Below are positions 47,370 through 60,701 of a stretch of DNA of 64,000 nt, one piece after another; positions within the stretch are counted from its first letter, which is position 1, and the number at the start of each line of letters is the position of its first letter. The position numbers were made by a program, and so were the translations under genes. The notes under the pieces were generated by a model, which saw only the letters and a list, made by a program, of their open reading frames with translations, was not told where the DNA came from and searched no databases. Origin of the DNA: Serinus canaria (Eukaryota > Chordata > Aves > Passeriformes > Fringillidae); contig NC_066316.1 of assembly GCF_022539315.1 (NCBI RefSeq), forward strand, positions 33,171,245 to 33,235,244. The letters run 5' to 3'.

Positions 47370-50300
47370 CTGGGAGGAAAAAGAATTGCAAACAAGTAGG
47401 TTACAAAGCTACTGAATCAGTACACCCAAATATTTAGTGGGAGACTGAAATTCTCTCAGAAGTTTACTGGAATGTGACTTGACTTTGCAGAATATAGGTC
47501 AGCTTTAGCAGAGCTGCACCATCTGGAGTTTTAAAGGTAACAGAAAAGTTCTGTGATATGTTTCAAGATGGAAACTGAATAACTTGGTTAACTCTTAAGT
47601 TTTATTTTGTGTTAAAAATATGTGATTTTTTTTTTTGTAGAATAGAAACTCCATAATTTCATTGTTTATTTTTTAAAGGGTAAGTCAGTGTTTTTTAACT
47701 AACACCTTTTATTTCAATTGTTATGTTTATCAGCCTTTAAGAAAACAAGTGGTCACGCCATTTGGGAAAGTTTCTTAAAACAGGATTCTAGAAAAATAAG
47801 GTGAGTGTGTGTGTATAGAGGGGTAAGAGATGCATTATAATTTATCCAGAAGAAAACATATTAAAAAAAAATCAATCCCAGCTGCCATAAGGAAAATAAG
47901 AAGAAATCAGAGACTGCTTTCCTGTTGTGGTTTTTTGTTAACAGCCCTTTGGCTTGGGCTTCAATGACTGGTGCCAGTACAAATACCTATAATCTACCAA
48001 TTCCTCCTTGTCATAATTCTAGATGGTGAGGAGTCAAAGCTCAAAGAGTTGAGCTTTTTTTTTTTCACCTCTTATACAAAGAGTTGTCTTTGTATTCAGT
48101 GGTTTGCATAATGCTTTTTGTGCTCCCTGCCTTAGGGCTTTTGTGACAGTTATGCTTTTATATATAAGGAAGAATTTATACTTACAAAATTATTTTACAT
48201 TTTTACATGTTCAGAGATTGTCTCTAGGACTGAACTGTTCCTCTAAGTCCTAAGATTTTTTTCACTAGCTATCTGCTCATGGAGCAGTGATGTAACAGGA
48301 CTGCAGATGGCAGCCCATCACATCAAACTGACTTCTGTGGAAAAAGCTGAGAATCTTTGAGTCATAAGTTTAACAGCACAGTGAATAAGAGGGGAAATTG
48401 GAGCTAGAGTGGAATAGAGAAGGATATATCTCCCCATCTGTCCTGTAACAGGTAGTGGCTCCTCCAACAAGCCAGGAACTTACTGAAAAACTGTTTACAG
48501 ATTCATATTGCAACAGCTGTGATATGTGATACATGTATTTGCTAAGCTACCTAGGAATATGAATTTCTCCCTTCCTTATGTTTTTTTCTCTTGTCTTTTC
48601 CTATTTACTCCATCCTGTTTTGGTCCTTGAGGCTTTCTTTTCTACTGACCTGCTTTTTCCTTTCCTACTCTGCCCTTTCCATAACTTCATCCATTTAACT
48701 TCCATCCTGCCATTTCCACTCCCCCTCTCTTTGACTACAAATCCTGTTCCTATCCTGGATTTTCTAGCATGGTGGACTTCTGAGTAAGGATCAAGCTGGT
48801 CAGTAATGTGCTAAGTGGATTCTGAAGACACTGAACACATAATGTGAGGTAAGTACTTGCTGACAGTTGTCACATCTCAAGAACATATATAATACACAGG
48901 ATGTATACAAGTGCACATTAAATGGGAAACATTGCAGTCTTTTTCATGAGCCTTGTAAATCACTTCTCAGTGCAATAGTATTGAGGATAGTGAGCACTGT
49001 CATGATGAAGGTAACCAAGTTTCATTACTTGCTGGAGTCCTCTGGCAGAGCTTGTAGAGAGCTCAGGAGAGACCCTTAAAGTAAAGACCTTTTCCACTTT
49101 AGAAAACAGTACCAAGAAAGCCAAAGGTGTCCTCCCAAATACACAGGTATTTTTTAAATTAAAAATTTATTAGAAATATAGCTTATACGTGGGCATATAG
49201 GCATGAGCATAAACTTATGTACACACATATATACATATTTTTCTCTCCCCCTCTCTCTCTCTCTCATGAATCCAGTATGTTGTAATTTTAACTAGCTAAA
49301 ACTAATATATGTATCACTCACAGCAAGTTCTACTTCACAAAATATACTCTAGTTCAAAACAGCTTGATGGGACCTGTATTGTAATTCTGAGCTATGTATT
49401 TGCTTCTGTAGAAACTGATTGCACAATAACAAATATTGCGCTGAAGTACCTGGCCCTGCCATGGGATGGGATGTATTGTTGTATTCCTCACACAGCCTGC
49501 AGCAGGATTGTGAACCTGAAGTCTCTAATGCCCTAAACAGAATGTCCCATCTGATTCAGTGATAGGATAGGAGCACGAGCCATGAGCTCTTAAGCCTCTG
49601 TCCCTAAGAGGTTGGAACTAAACGATCTTTAAGGTTCCTTCCCACTGCAGCCATCCTATGAAGTGGTCTCAGATGTGGATTCAAAATTGTCCACAATTAT
49701 ACTTATTATTAAATTATATACCTTGTTTATACCTTGTGAAATGCTTCTTTCCAGATTACCAGTACATTAACATTGCTGACCCAGTCATTGTTTTGGGTTT
49801 TTCATGGTGTAATCAGTAGTTTTGAGCTGTGGGACATTTCAGTCACACATCAACACTCAGTAACACTGACTGGGGAAGAGTAGAGTGGCAGCTTGCAGGT
49901 CGTGCGTTTGTAAAGCATGAGAAATTACCAGCTCCCTCTGATACTTCCACTTTTCTTCTCTAAAACTGTGATGAAATACTCTGGACCTGTACAGGGTGCC
50001 TGACTTTGAGGAAGATGCTGAAATCTGTAAGCATTTATCTCCTGCAAATGTTAACAGTGAGCTGGGCCCAACCCAACATAAAGATCCCTGATATTCCTCA
50101 GGTACAAGAGAGATGCTGTGTACAATCCCTCACACCCTGCTTGGCAGGCCAGAGCATCCAGCCTGAAGTCCATACATTTCTGTATTCTCTGATCACACTG
50201 TGCTGTACATTTTCTCTGCTGAGCAAGAATGACTTGTATGTTCATTTCACCCATACAAGTTCTGTTGGGAAATCACGGAAAGATTTTTTTTTTCTTCTAA

Positions 50301-50655
50301 ATTAAACGCATTCTGGAGAAATCTGTCCCATGCTCCAAAGGAAAATCAATTTGGGAGAAGGAAAATTGGCAAGCCTTTTGACCTTGATCTGTAAAACTTT
50401 TGGTAAACACAAATTTAGTATACTTGGCGCAAACTGTTTCACTAGATTAAAAATTAATTGTACACTGAGCCCAACTGGACTCTCATACAAACCTGGCTCT
50501 TGAACTGGAACACCTGACTGAAAGCTAGTGTCATAGGAATAACTAAAGCATAAATACCCAGAAGCAAAGAGAAGAATGAAACTGGCTACAAAGAAAAAAA
50601 ACTGAAGTAAAAAATCTCATTTCAAGTCTTTTACATAACAGAGACTCTCACTTAC
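47370..50655 (-). other. LTBP1: LTBP1 intron
   Basis: A 3286-bp intron containing a CT-rich simple repeat at about 49242-49266 and a CR1 tail fragment at 49588-49662. No additional exon was recognised; open frames here are chance. Confidence 0.85.
49588..49662 (+). mobile_element. CR1 LINE 3' tail fragment inside LTBP1 intron
   Basis: GAGGTTGGAACTAAACGATC TTTAAGGTTCCTTCCCACTG, then CAGCCATCCTATGA, matches the CR1 3' terminal block (gttggaactagatgatctttaaggtcccttccaaccc...attctatga). It lies antisense to LTBP1 and is very short. Confidence 0.85.
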
Positions 50656-50778
50656 GGTCTTCAACGAAGTATGGATTGCTTTCTGGAGTGTAGTGCTCCT
50701 CAAAGTCAACCAAAGCATCCTGTCCATATGGCCTGCGAGATCCTGGAACAGGAATGTTGCACAGCTGGGCGTAATCCT
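50656..50778 (-). CDS. LTBP1: LTBP1 exon: end of third TB domain and acidic linker
   Basis: This 123-nt phase 1-1 exon encodes (E)DYAQLCNIPVPGSRRPYGQ, then DALVDFEEHYTPESNPYFVE and D. Its single cysteine (LCN) is the eighth cysteine that completes the TB domain of the preceding exon. The remainder is a proline- and acid-rich linker before the last two EGF modules. The acceptor is a pyrimidine-rich CCCCCCTCAG and the donor is GTAAGTG. It joins the next exon as GAC C|GA TTC, giving E-D-R-F-L-N, as in other vertebrates. Confidence 0.96.
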
Positions 50779-53251
50779 CTGAGGGGGGAAAGAAAATAAG
50801 ATACAAAAGTAAACAAACTTGTAACACAGGCTGCATTACATTAGTCCCAGTGAGTTGTGGTTCATGTTTGCTGGAAATAAACTTTTCTTCCTAGAAACAC
50901 CATAAATCTGCAGAAAAGAAAATTTCCAGAAAGCATTCTCTCTTCAAGAAGGATGTCATTAAAATGTTAATGAGCCAAATATATACTATTAAGTCATAAC
51001 AGGGATAACACCAGGGATAGATTTGAGTCAATAACTGTACAAAAAGTTATAGGTCAGGTTCTTCTGCTCTGCATGGGAAGCGAGAGCCGAGGGATGCTGT
51101 GTATCCCACTGCTGATGCGCTTCTCTCCAGGGCTATCTCTGTTTATCCTCCTCGTTCTGTGGAACAAAGGCTCTCCCAGACCATCATGGCTGCTAGCAGA
51201 AGCCTCCCCTCAAGGGAAGTAAATTGGGGCAGGTACAGCCAATATTTCTGGCACTATCAGCCAAGCTGCAGAAATCAGAGTGAAAAACACTTCTAAAATA
51301 GCCCACACTTATCTACAAACTGGATCTTAAACCCACAGGATTAAAAGTGTGAGTGTTGTTCAAAGTCTCCTTGGCCGTGAACTTCAGAGAATAGGAGAAA
51401 GAGTTACATTTGATTTTGTGCCTGTCTCTAAAAGCTGAACACCACAAGTTGAGACCAAAGCAACTCTTCATTTTCGGTGTCAGAGTCCATGTTTGAAATG
51501 CTTACGCAGAGTTTGACTCTTTTATAAATCAAAGAAAAATTGTGTCAACTCTGTTTCTACTACCCTTTACTAAAAGACATACAGTACAATTTGTTTGAAA
51601 ACAGAAATATTGTTAAAATACAGCAACCCAGGTGCTCCCTTACTTTTGCTACAGTCTATTTAGCTTCTGGTTCTGTGAAAATTGCCTGGTGTTCTGAGAA
51701 TCAGGCAGAGAAAGGAAGGGAAAGAAAAACCACCAAAAGAGAGGGAGGAAAAAAAGCCCTAAGCAGATACAGAATCCAAGAATTGCAGATGGTTGCAGAG
51801 CCAGAAACCTCATGCTGTGTAGAACTGTCCCAGACAGCAAATAGTTGGATAAGTCCAGACTGCCTCTAGACAGTACAGAGCACAGCCCTACTTGCTGTCC
51901 AGCGCTGTAATTTTATTTTTACAGGTAGTATCTCCTCCACCTGGAACGATTTTATTTTGTACTGAAAATACCAAAGTGTTCAAATAGTCTGTTTGAATTC
52001 TGTGGTCAACAACTTGGCCCTTTGAGAGCACAAGACGGAGCAGTACAGGCAAAGCTTGTCTGTGCACACCCAGAGCTGCCATGGCTGGCAGTCCAAGTCT
52101 GCAGCATGAACTCCCCAGAGAACTGAAAAAAAAATCACTGTAAATCCCACCACATTCTGCTGCAAGAGCAAAGTGGTTTCCTTTGAGGTATGTCCTCCAG
52201 AATATATTTATATACAGTAATAATATCCAAACACTACTTTCCTCTCCCAGAGAACAAAGTACACTGCCCAAGAGCAACATCCCAGGGCACAGGAAACAAA
52301 GCCAGCATGGCAAAATAAACGACATATAGCAAAGGTTACTTACATCCCCGACTGCACAGCTTACCACTGAGATACTGTGATAATGAGCATAGTTTTAAGA
52401 GTCCTCATAGGACCAGAAACACCCCACATCTAATCCCAGATTAACATCCTTGCATGGGGACAGGTTATCATCTCAGAACGATCCCTTCATTCATATGGAA
52501 TGGACACACAGGAAAGTCATGCAGAACAGTAAAAGCACTTTCTCACAGATGCCCACAAATGTTCTTGGCAAAAGAAATCTGTGTTCTACCACAAAGTACT
52601 AATTCATCTGGCTGGTGTGGAAGAAACCACCACATAAAAACAGTCAGTGAAAGGCAAAGGGACAAGACAAGCAGCTCTTAGGGATCACTGCCTCTTCCAC
52701 ATGAATGTGATCTGATGGGAAGGGCTGAGCAAAACCTGTACACCAGCTTCCCAGATTACTCAGGGCTAATTTTGCCATTAGTGATACTGGTAGTATAAAC
52801 AATGTTTTAGTTCTGAAGAAAGCAGTTGGAACTTTTGAAAACCCATAGAGCTGGAGCTCTCATGTACATGAGTGTTGTGCAGTTTGATTGTGACAGAGTA
52901 TTTTTTATTGCATGTCTGCCAATGCAACGTTGTTCAACATCTAAGGAAGAATTAAGAAAAGTTGACAACAGAAACTTGTTTCCTGTCCTACTGGTCCCTC
53001 AAAAACCAAGTTCTGAATGTCTGTATTTTTAGGTCTTATACCTGTAATACTCTCTTAATACTGTATATTCTGTTTAGCTGTCCAAGTAGTATAGACTAAA
53101 TCCCTTGTCTTTTATAATGTGTTGATTCAGCCACCAGGTGCTCAGGCAATAAACCCAAGGGGAGCAACAGCAACTCACCTAAGAAACTAACAGTAGAAAT
53201 TCAAGACCAATAACAATGGTAAGTTATCTATTCCACCTTTCTCAGCTTGTC

Positions 53252-53272
53252 TTTTTTTTTTTTTTTTTTTTT
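53252..53272. repeat. Poly-T tract in LTBP1 intron
   Basis: A run of 21 T followed by five C. On the minus strand it is an A-run and generates lysine-rich chance frames. Confidence 0.9.
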
Positions 53273-56200
53273 CCCCCAGGGGAAAAAAGGGTATGCAGAG
53301 AGGACAGGACAAAGACTGAAAGGTATATGGGGGGCCACATTCTGGAAAGGTCATGAGAACTGGTGTTTTGAAATAAGGTAGACTTGAGACTTGGATCCCT
53401 GACAGAAATGAACCCATCAGAGTCCCCCTGTGGAGGACAGGACAAGTTACAGCAATGACACTTTCTGTTGTTTTAAACTTTTCCCCTTGTTATGCTATGT
53501 TCCTACAGTTCAAATTAAAAAGAATGCATTTTGGGTCACTGTGATGTGTGCTGGTCACAGTTTTCCAGGGGAGGGAACTACATGAACAGAGTGCTGTAAG
53601 ATTTGTGGGTGAAAGCATGACTGGTGCACAGAAGCTTGCAGGCAACTATTCAAATGGGAGAACAGCATGACATTGCCCAAGGGAAATGACAACAAATGAC
53701 TGAGATCAAGAGGGTGGTAAGGGGACAGAGACCAAGACAGAACATGTAACTACCCCTGAATGACAGAAGCATTTTAGCTGTCACAGAAATTAATGCTCAC
53801 TTTGAAACAAATCTTTCAAGTAAATTTTAAAGGAAATACTCTATAATTTAGAATGAATGAAGAAACCTTTTTATATAGGGGTTTATTTTTTCTGTTCACT
53901 CATCTCTTTTCTGTGATTAGGGACAATATAACTACAGTTCAAGAGAAAAAAAACCCTTTGTTTTTAATATAGCTTAGTCTACATTGGTCCATGTGTTTCA
54001 AAGTATTTCTCATAACTTGCAAATGAAGCATAGAGACAGCTTGTTGTATAACTTAGGGTGGCTATTATCAAAGGAAGCTGATGTATGCTTCCAAAAATGT
54101 GAAGGACATTTTTAAAGTCAGAAATATTGCCTATTAAACAAGTGTTAGGGGATTACATCTAGACACACATGTGTACTGGCACAGATGTCAGCTGTAATTG
54201 GTGATGAAAGTTTGGCTGACAGAGATGACACAATATAAATAGTATGGACTGACTGGCTTTCAGGTGCTTGTTAGCAAAAATGCAGCTGTGCAAATGTGCA
54301 CCTAATTTGCATACAGAGTTGTAACTGAGCACATTCTTGTGAGCCTTACTTGTACCCAGAGGCCTAAAATTCCTAATCTCAGAAACATTATTCCATATTT
54401 CATGTATTTAAAGCAAAATATTATATAAAAAGCTTTTCCTGACACAACCATGAAACAACTACACTGCAGCCAGTCCAGCTCCTGCCCATAAAGAAAGATT
54501 TTTTTCTGTTCCAACTCCTCAGAATTGTCACCATCACACACACAAAAGAAGCCAAGACTAAGAAACCAAACCAGACCCTTCCAATTATTTAACAATGCCA
54601 TAGTTTCAGCAAAGGTTCTGGACATCAATCTAAACTGGTTAATTTTATGCTGTCTCGGGAGACTGCATCATATGAGAACCAAAGCTAAAGGTTTTTCTGC
54701 TCTATATTTAGATTGTGCTATTTGACAATTTTGAAAACTTCACTGATGTTGCTAATGGCTAGATGCTAAGGTTTGCTGTGAATAGCATTGATATCTATTC
54801 TACAGCACAAAAAAAGGTAAGGGTGTCAGTCTTAAAGGTTATTTTTTATTAGTTAAGAAGGATGTTCATATCTTTTCATGAATACACTCTAAATGAAATC
54901 CCTGAAAAAGATTCACAGGGGATGTTTTGCTAAACTGAAATAATTACCAAATTGGTTGTTTCAAAACCTCTTGGTAGTGACCTTTTGTTCCTAAACTAAG
55001 GCTGCTCAAGTTTCCTAAAATGATCTTCCCATTCCTTTTGCTCCAAGTAGATAGTTAAAAGTTGTAGTAAAAGTCAGGTTGTTTCTGACACAACTTTGAA
55101 CATGGCTTTCTGACTCCTTGCTGATTTCCATGTACACTTGGAATCTGAGGCTACATGAGAAAGAACCTTTAGCCAAAACTACTCTGCATGTCTCTCCTAA
55201 CCTTCAGAAAAAGCACTGAAACTCTTCATCAACAGAAATTAAATCAGCCAAAAATCTTCACAACTGAACACAAGAATTTGAATATTCAAGGCCCAATCAC
55301 TGCAATATTTTAAGCCCAGAGGACAGAATCCATTTGACCAGAGTCCTTACCACCAAGGAAGGAGCCACAATGCCATCCTAAATGGAGAGATGAGCAATGA
55401 TCTACAGAAATTAATCCAGTGCCTTCCTGCTGATCTTTACCATCCCAAAACAGGAGAAATGAAAACTCATCCTTTACACACATTGGCTTTCCCTGTACTT
55501 CCAGATCTTCATGAGTGACATTAGCCAGAACTTAAAGGGAACGCTATGTTCTCATAATATGGAAGCTCAGCCCAGAACTTACTCATAATGTTTACAAAGG
55601 ATACACAGAGTTCCTTTGCAACAAAAATGCAATCCAAACAATCTGTTCTGCCAGAAATGGGCAGTATTCAACTCCATGTAGGCATCTCTGAGGGTCTGCA
55701 TCTGAATTAGTTGTTCATTGTCCATTTTAATCCATGGAAAGAGAGAAACACTTCAAGGATAGCATCTCATTGTAAAGCATGTGTCTAGAACAAGTCAGGG
55801 GAATATATTGCTCAGGGGGCTGATTTATCTTTCCTGATGGAAGGAAAAACTGGCAGCACTGATGTGGGTTTCTGTATAAAAACCAAAATTTGAAATTGTC
55901 CAAGAGAAATCCTACATTAAACAACCCAGGTGATCCACATTACCCACTACTCTCAGTGTTCTCCCAGCATGGGCTTTGCAAATGGTAAGGTGGAGATAAA
56001 GGGAAACTTCAATTACAATATGAACTGCAGCTCTTTATGTGACTTCTAATCCCACAGAACATCTGAAACATTACTGACTGGAGATCTATCATTGTCTTTT
56101 CTGCAGATCTTCTAAACGTAAAGTGGTTCCATAAAACCCACAAAGTAATAGAATTCAAAACTTAAGAGTAGAAAAAATATTTCTAAGGATACACAAATAA

Positions 56201-58129
56201 GCAGGCTGATAAACTGAATGCTGGTGCCTTTTCCAGTTGCCTCAGAATGTGTTCATGACATTATCTTAGTAGTCACACCAACAAAAAAGTCTAAGTTACA
56301 GATACAGTAATGTAACCCCACTCTGAATAGTTATTAAAACATCTGCTAAAGCTGCTGAGTCATGGACCTACCTCACCCTGGTTTTCTGTATGAAAGCTTC
56401 TCCAGGCAGCCAGCTACAGAAAAGAAAGCACCATCCTTAACTGACTGACATCTCTTTGGTTCAGGGGCACCTAATACCACCTTACCAGCACCTTCAGGTG
56501 TTATTGAAGCAAACGTGGTACTGCACCGCAATAGCCTCAAAACTGTGATTTTGCAAATACAAAAATAGGCTGTCTCTGTAAAATAAATGCTGACCCCACC
56601 CAGCACACCACATCACTCAACATTTTCTAGTTGTTAGTTCTATCTCCTCTCTTCAAATTTCCTGTAACCATACACCTTGCCTAAAATCCATCCCAGTCCC
56701 CTAAGAGTCGCACAGGAGTTCCTGGAGTCTCAGAACATTTATAGTTCAGGTCCTACAAGTTCAAGTTAACTTGAGGTGTATATGGCTTTATTTTAGATTT
56801 CAGATTTTTTCAGTCTGGGCCAGTTGCTCTATTTTCTGGCATGGAGGCTTTGACCCAGCTGCTAAACCTGTTGGTGTCTGTCCTGCTAGCAGTTACTAGA
56901 CCATGGACACTGGATGGAGAGAGCTGGGCTGGTAGGCACTAACAGTAAATTGACCAAGGAGGCAGAATTTCCAAAGGCCAGGAATCCAACATAAATTTTT
57001 TTTTCGGTGGGTGCAATGGAGAAAGGATGTTTTGCTGTTGTTTTCTAAACCAAAAAAGTATCCAATTTTCTAATTTTCCTCAACTGGTCAATTTCTACAG
57101 ATTGCAAATGACAAACCTCAAATAACACAGAAGTTTTTTAAGAATAACTATTAAACAGTTATTACTGTTCTTTGGGCAAATACAGAGCAATGACACTGTG
57201 AGCTCAGAGAGAATACATTTCAGTAGTCAATATTTTGGTATTGATGAAATCTGTGAAAGTCTTTATCCAGAATATGACATAGTAAGGTAATTTAAATAAT
57301 TAATCACAAGATAATTGAAAACAATGTCTTTACATCCCTTGTTTGCATGAGTCAGATGTACTCAACCACAGCACTACAGCTCATGTTTGCAGTAGTTTGA
57401 TCAGGACTTTGAACCAATATTTTGAGTTTGTTCTTCAATGTTGTCATCAAAATACTTATCAGTGTTACTGTTTTTAGGATGCTGCTGTTGATATTCATTG
57501 CAATATCAAAAAAAGCTCCTTATTTTTGTCTCAGTCTCTGAATGTTTGGAGTAATTTCAGTGGAGTTTGTTTACTTAAGCACTGATTAGAAGTTTTTAGA
57601 AACAGTAGCAACCATGTAAGTTCTATTTTCAGGCTGATATAAGATTGTATTTCTTTTTGCTTTAAATGGATAAATTCTTACAAGAGTGCTTTATCTTCTC
57701 ACTGCTAGATCCTACTGAAACAGCATCTTTAAATCATGTCATGAAAAATGGAAGCACTTTAAAGACAAGTTGGGTTACAAAAGTTAGAGGTTATTTTTTA
57801 ATAAAGCATTAATATCTTTAGAAGGGACTTGCAAAAGTATCACTTATGGTGGTAGGCCTGTATTTCCTTCTTTCTAAGGGTGGTGACTAGATCTTCAAAT
57901 ACACTGGGTCTATAAACAAGGTGAAAGGAAACCATAGATCTGTACTATGATCCAACTCCTTTCATGGTGAAGTCTTGTGGTGATAATGCTTTTCACATCG
58001 GCAGGTCTTCTTTAACATGTGTTAAAAATCTTCAGAATGCCCCTAACTGGGGAAAGAAGTAAACACCTTCAGCAGTAAACCCAGCCAAGATAATACCTAA
58101 GTATTTAAAAATGGAGGAATTCCAGGTTC

Positions 58130-58199
58130 CCCAGCCAGGACTTGAACCTGTGACCTGATGGCCTGGAGGTGTGAAAGCACTCTCCTGAGCCAATGATAT
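58130..58199 (-). mobile_element. tRNA-like SINE relic with Pol III A and B boxes
   Basis: On the minus strand TGGCTCAGGAGA (starting at 58192) matches the Pol III A-box consensus TRGYNNARNNGG at 11 of 12 positions. GGTTCAAGTCC (58138-58148) is a perfect B box. The start-to-start distance is 44 nt, as in a true tRNA. The T stem forms four of five pairs, but the D loop is too short and no anticodon stem or acceptor stem forms, so it is not a functional tRNA. A tRNA-derived SINE is the likeliest source; the family is not assigned and its 3' body is not delimited. Confidence 0.6.
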
Positions 58200-60100
58200 C
58201 ACTGTAAGTTCTACAGGCTGAAGACATGTCAAATGAATCATTTATTCACTTCAGTCAGCTTTAAATTTTTCTTGGTAAACGTTCCTGAACACAGAGAAAG
58301 GCTTCCAGGTTTCTGTGTGGGTGAGTGCACATGTGTGTGAGGACAAATGAGCACATACCATCTCCACTAAAGAAATGAGAGCTTGAAGGTTTGTTCTGAA
58401 ATAATAAGCATTAAATATGCTTTTCTTTTTAGCTATGTTCCAATCTATAAGGATAATTTAAAGTATTTGGGATCAAAGTATGCCTCAGTTTCAGTTAAAG
58501 CAGATACTTCTAAATGCAAATGAAATCACATAAAAATTATCTTGTGTCTGGAGGGAGAAAGATTTTATTATATAACATAATGCTCTTCAACTTTGACTAA
58601 GGATCATCCAACTGATGTTTAGAATGTTATCCATTGGGAACCTCCATGTAATTTTTAAAATGAATTTCTCATTTCTCTTCATAGAGCTATTGGGGATTTG
58701 CACTCCACTGTTGGCACAGGACCCAGAATCCCGTGTTCCTAATGATCAAAGTACATCTAGTATTTTCAGACTGAAATAGTTCCAATTTCTTTTCCTGCAC
58801 TTTTGTTTAAATTAAAAGCTTCTGGGAATCCTCCATGATTGTGCTTTAGAGGAGAGTCTTAGAATTTGCAGCCTTTGTTCTGCAGCTATGTTTGAAATTT
58901 TTCATCTTCCCTTGTGAGGCAGGTTCTCTGGCTGACCATGTTGGTGGTCCTTCTCTCCTTCTTTTCAGATTTATCCTGCTTTAAATGCAACTAGCTAGAA
59001 ATCTCCAGAAGTAAATCTTGTACCTAATTTAACTCGCTCCAACAGCTTTTCTTTGCTCCTTCAGGATTGCGTGCTTGTATGACACAGATGGGTCACTCTC
59101 ACCATGGGATGAACTTTGTAAGAAGAAAAACTCCTTTAATCTGCTCAATCTTTCCACTTGAGGAGTTTCAGGCCATAGCAATGATTCTTGCTATTAGCTG
59201 TTGCCCTGTATTGGTCTTTCAAATACAGGGCAACATTACATTTCTTTCCACTGCATTTGTTATTCTAGCAGGTATAGTAATTTGATGTACTCATGTATGA
59301 TTTGTTCTGACAAAGAAATTTCAGACATTTCCAAATCTTATAAATCAAGCTGCTGTCATGCCCTGTTTTTCTTCTTTGGTCTCTTCCTGGGCTAAGCATC
59401 AGCCAGCAGTTACTCCAGCCAACATCATCAAAATCAGATGCTTTTTTTCAGCTGCTGCATTTCCAAAGCAAACTCAAACAAGTAAAGATATCTAAGAACA
59501 GGTTCAGGGACCTCGCAAGTAAATTGTAAAAGCACACAACCCAAGCAGACAGAAACAACCACATTAATTCTTCACTGAACTTCTCTATGTAGTTTTTTAA
59601 TTCCTGGGTTTTTCCTACGAGTAAAACATGTATTGCTTTAGCCACAACATTACCATTAGAGTAACAAAGGCCCAAGTGAAAATCCAGGATTGTTCACAAT
59701 AAAATGCTTTACCAGTGCAGGTTGGTATTCCTACATGGAAAGATATGTCACTGAAAGACACATTTATAGTAAGAAAGCTGCATCCAAACTAGACCATGGA
59801 AACAGTTTATACGGGGGGGGAAAGACGTTTGTATCATACAACCAGGCCTGATGTATCTCAGGCAAAGCATAACATATACCTATGCTGCTTCCACTGGCCC
59901 CCTCTCCAGAACCCAGAAATAAATCTGTGTGTTGTCAAAGACATTTCTCTCTGTATCCATTCAGCTTTTGTAGTCACCACAAGTAACACCTTCTACCTGA
60001 AATATCATGGAAGAGAATCTCATTTCCAAACATGTAAACAAAATACAGTCTTTAAAAAATACAACAGCCAGCTTTCTTTTTAACACTGAACTATTGTATT

Positions 60101-60522
60101 TGCCAGGATGCCCTGACGAAGGCAGGAATGATGCATCTGACTCCCTGCTCCCAAAGGCTAATTTATTTCTTTATTATACTATATTTTATTAAAGAATACT
60201 ATGCTATACTAAACTAAAGAATACATAAAGGTTACTTACTGAATGCTAAAAAGATAATAATGAAAACTTGTGACTCGTGGAAAAATCTTTCCAGAATTTC
60301 GACACAGCTTGGCCCCGATTGGACAATGAGTCAAAACAACTCACACCAGAATCCAATGAAACAATGTCACCTGTGGGTAAACAATCTCCAAACACATTCC
60401 AGATGAGCTAAGCACAGGAGAAGCAAATGAGATAAGAATTGTTTCCCTTTTCTCTGAGGCCTCTCAGCTTCCCAGGAGAAAAATCCTGGGCGAAGAAATT
60501 TTTTCAGAGAATGTGAATGGCA
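60101..60522 (-). mobile_element. Solo LTR of an endogenous retrovirus
   Basis: The segment is bounded by short inverted termini (plus strand TGCCA ... TGGCA) and is about 422 bp long. Its minus-strand reading (AGAAAAAATTTCTTCGCCCA GGATTTTTCTCCTGGGAAGC, then CAAACAATCTCC-type blocks in reverse) resembles an LTR family abundant in passerines, from memory. It carries AATAAA signals at 60162-60167 and 60170-60175 near its 3' end. No retroviral coding sequence adjoins it, so it is a solo LTR left by recombination. Flanking TATT and CATT are at best an imperfect target duplication, so the exact ends are uncertain by a few bases. Confidence 0.8.
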
Positions 60523-60609
60523 CATTAAACTCTATTCCCAGGAAATTCTTCAGTCCTTATTGGTATCCCATTCCTCTTAACTAGAGGGGCTGGGGGTGTT
60601 TTGCTCTTT

Positions 60610-60640
60610 CTTGCGTTACTGGCGCAGGCACGAACGCAAG
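60610..60640. repeat. CpG-containing hairpin in LTBP1 intron
   Basis: CTTGCGTT (60610-60617) and AACGCAAG (60633-60640) are exact reverse complements with a 15-base GC-rich loop. The hairpin lies between the solo LTR and the TB-domain exon, about 60 bases beyond the donor site. Confidence 0.75.
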
Positions 60641-60701
60641 GGATGACGGCGAAGGAGAGTTTTGGGTTTGGCTCCGAGCAGCGCCGTGTGCACGTCCTTA
60701 C

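Larger units (their letters stand above)
50779..60701 (-). other. LTBP1: LTBP1 intron (9.9 kb)
   Basis: This large intron contains a poly-T tract (53252-53272), a tRNA-like SINE relic at about 58130-58199, a solo LTR (60101-60522) and a CpG-rich hairpin (60610-60640) near its 5' end. Apart from these I recognise nothing; open frames up to 159 codons (51888-52367) have no recognisable product. Confidence 0.85.

Noticed and set aside
49242..49266. CT-rich tract as a splice-related polypyrimidine element
   Set aside because: It is on the plus strand, opposite to LTBP1, and is better seen as a simple repeat.
51888..52367. 159-codon minus-strand frame inside the LTBP1 intron
   Set aside because: It has scattered cysteines but not EGF or TB spacing, no flanking splice signals I can support, and exons on either side already join in frame without it.
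58130..58199. Functional tRNA gene
   Set aside because: A and B boxes are good but the D loop is too short and neither anticodon nor acceptor stem pairs, so a SINE relic is more likely.
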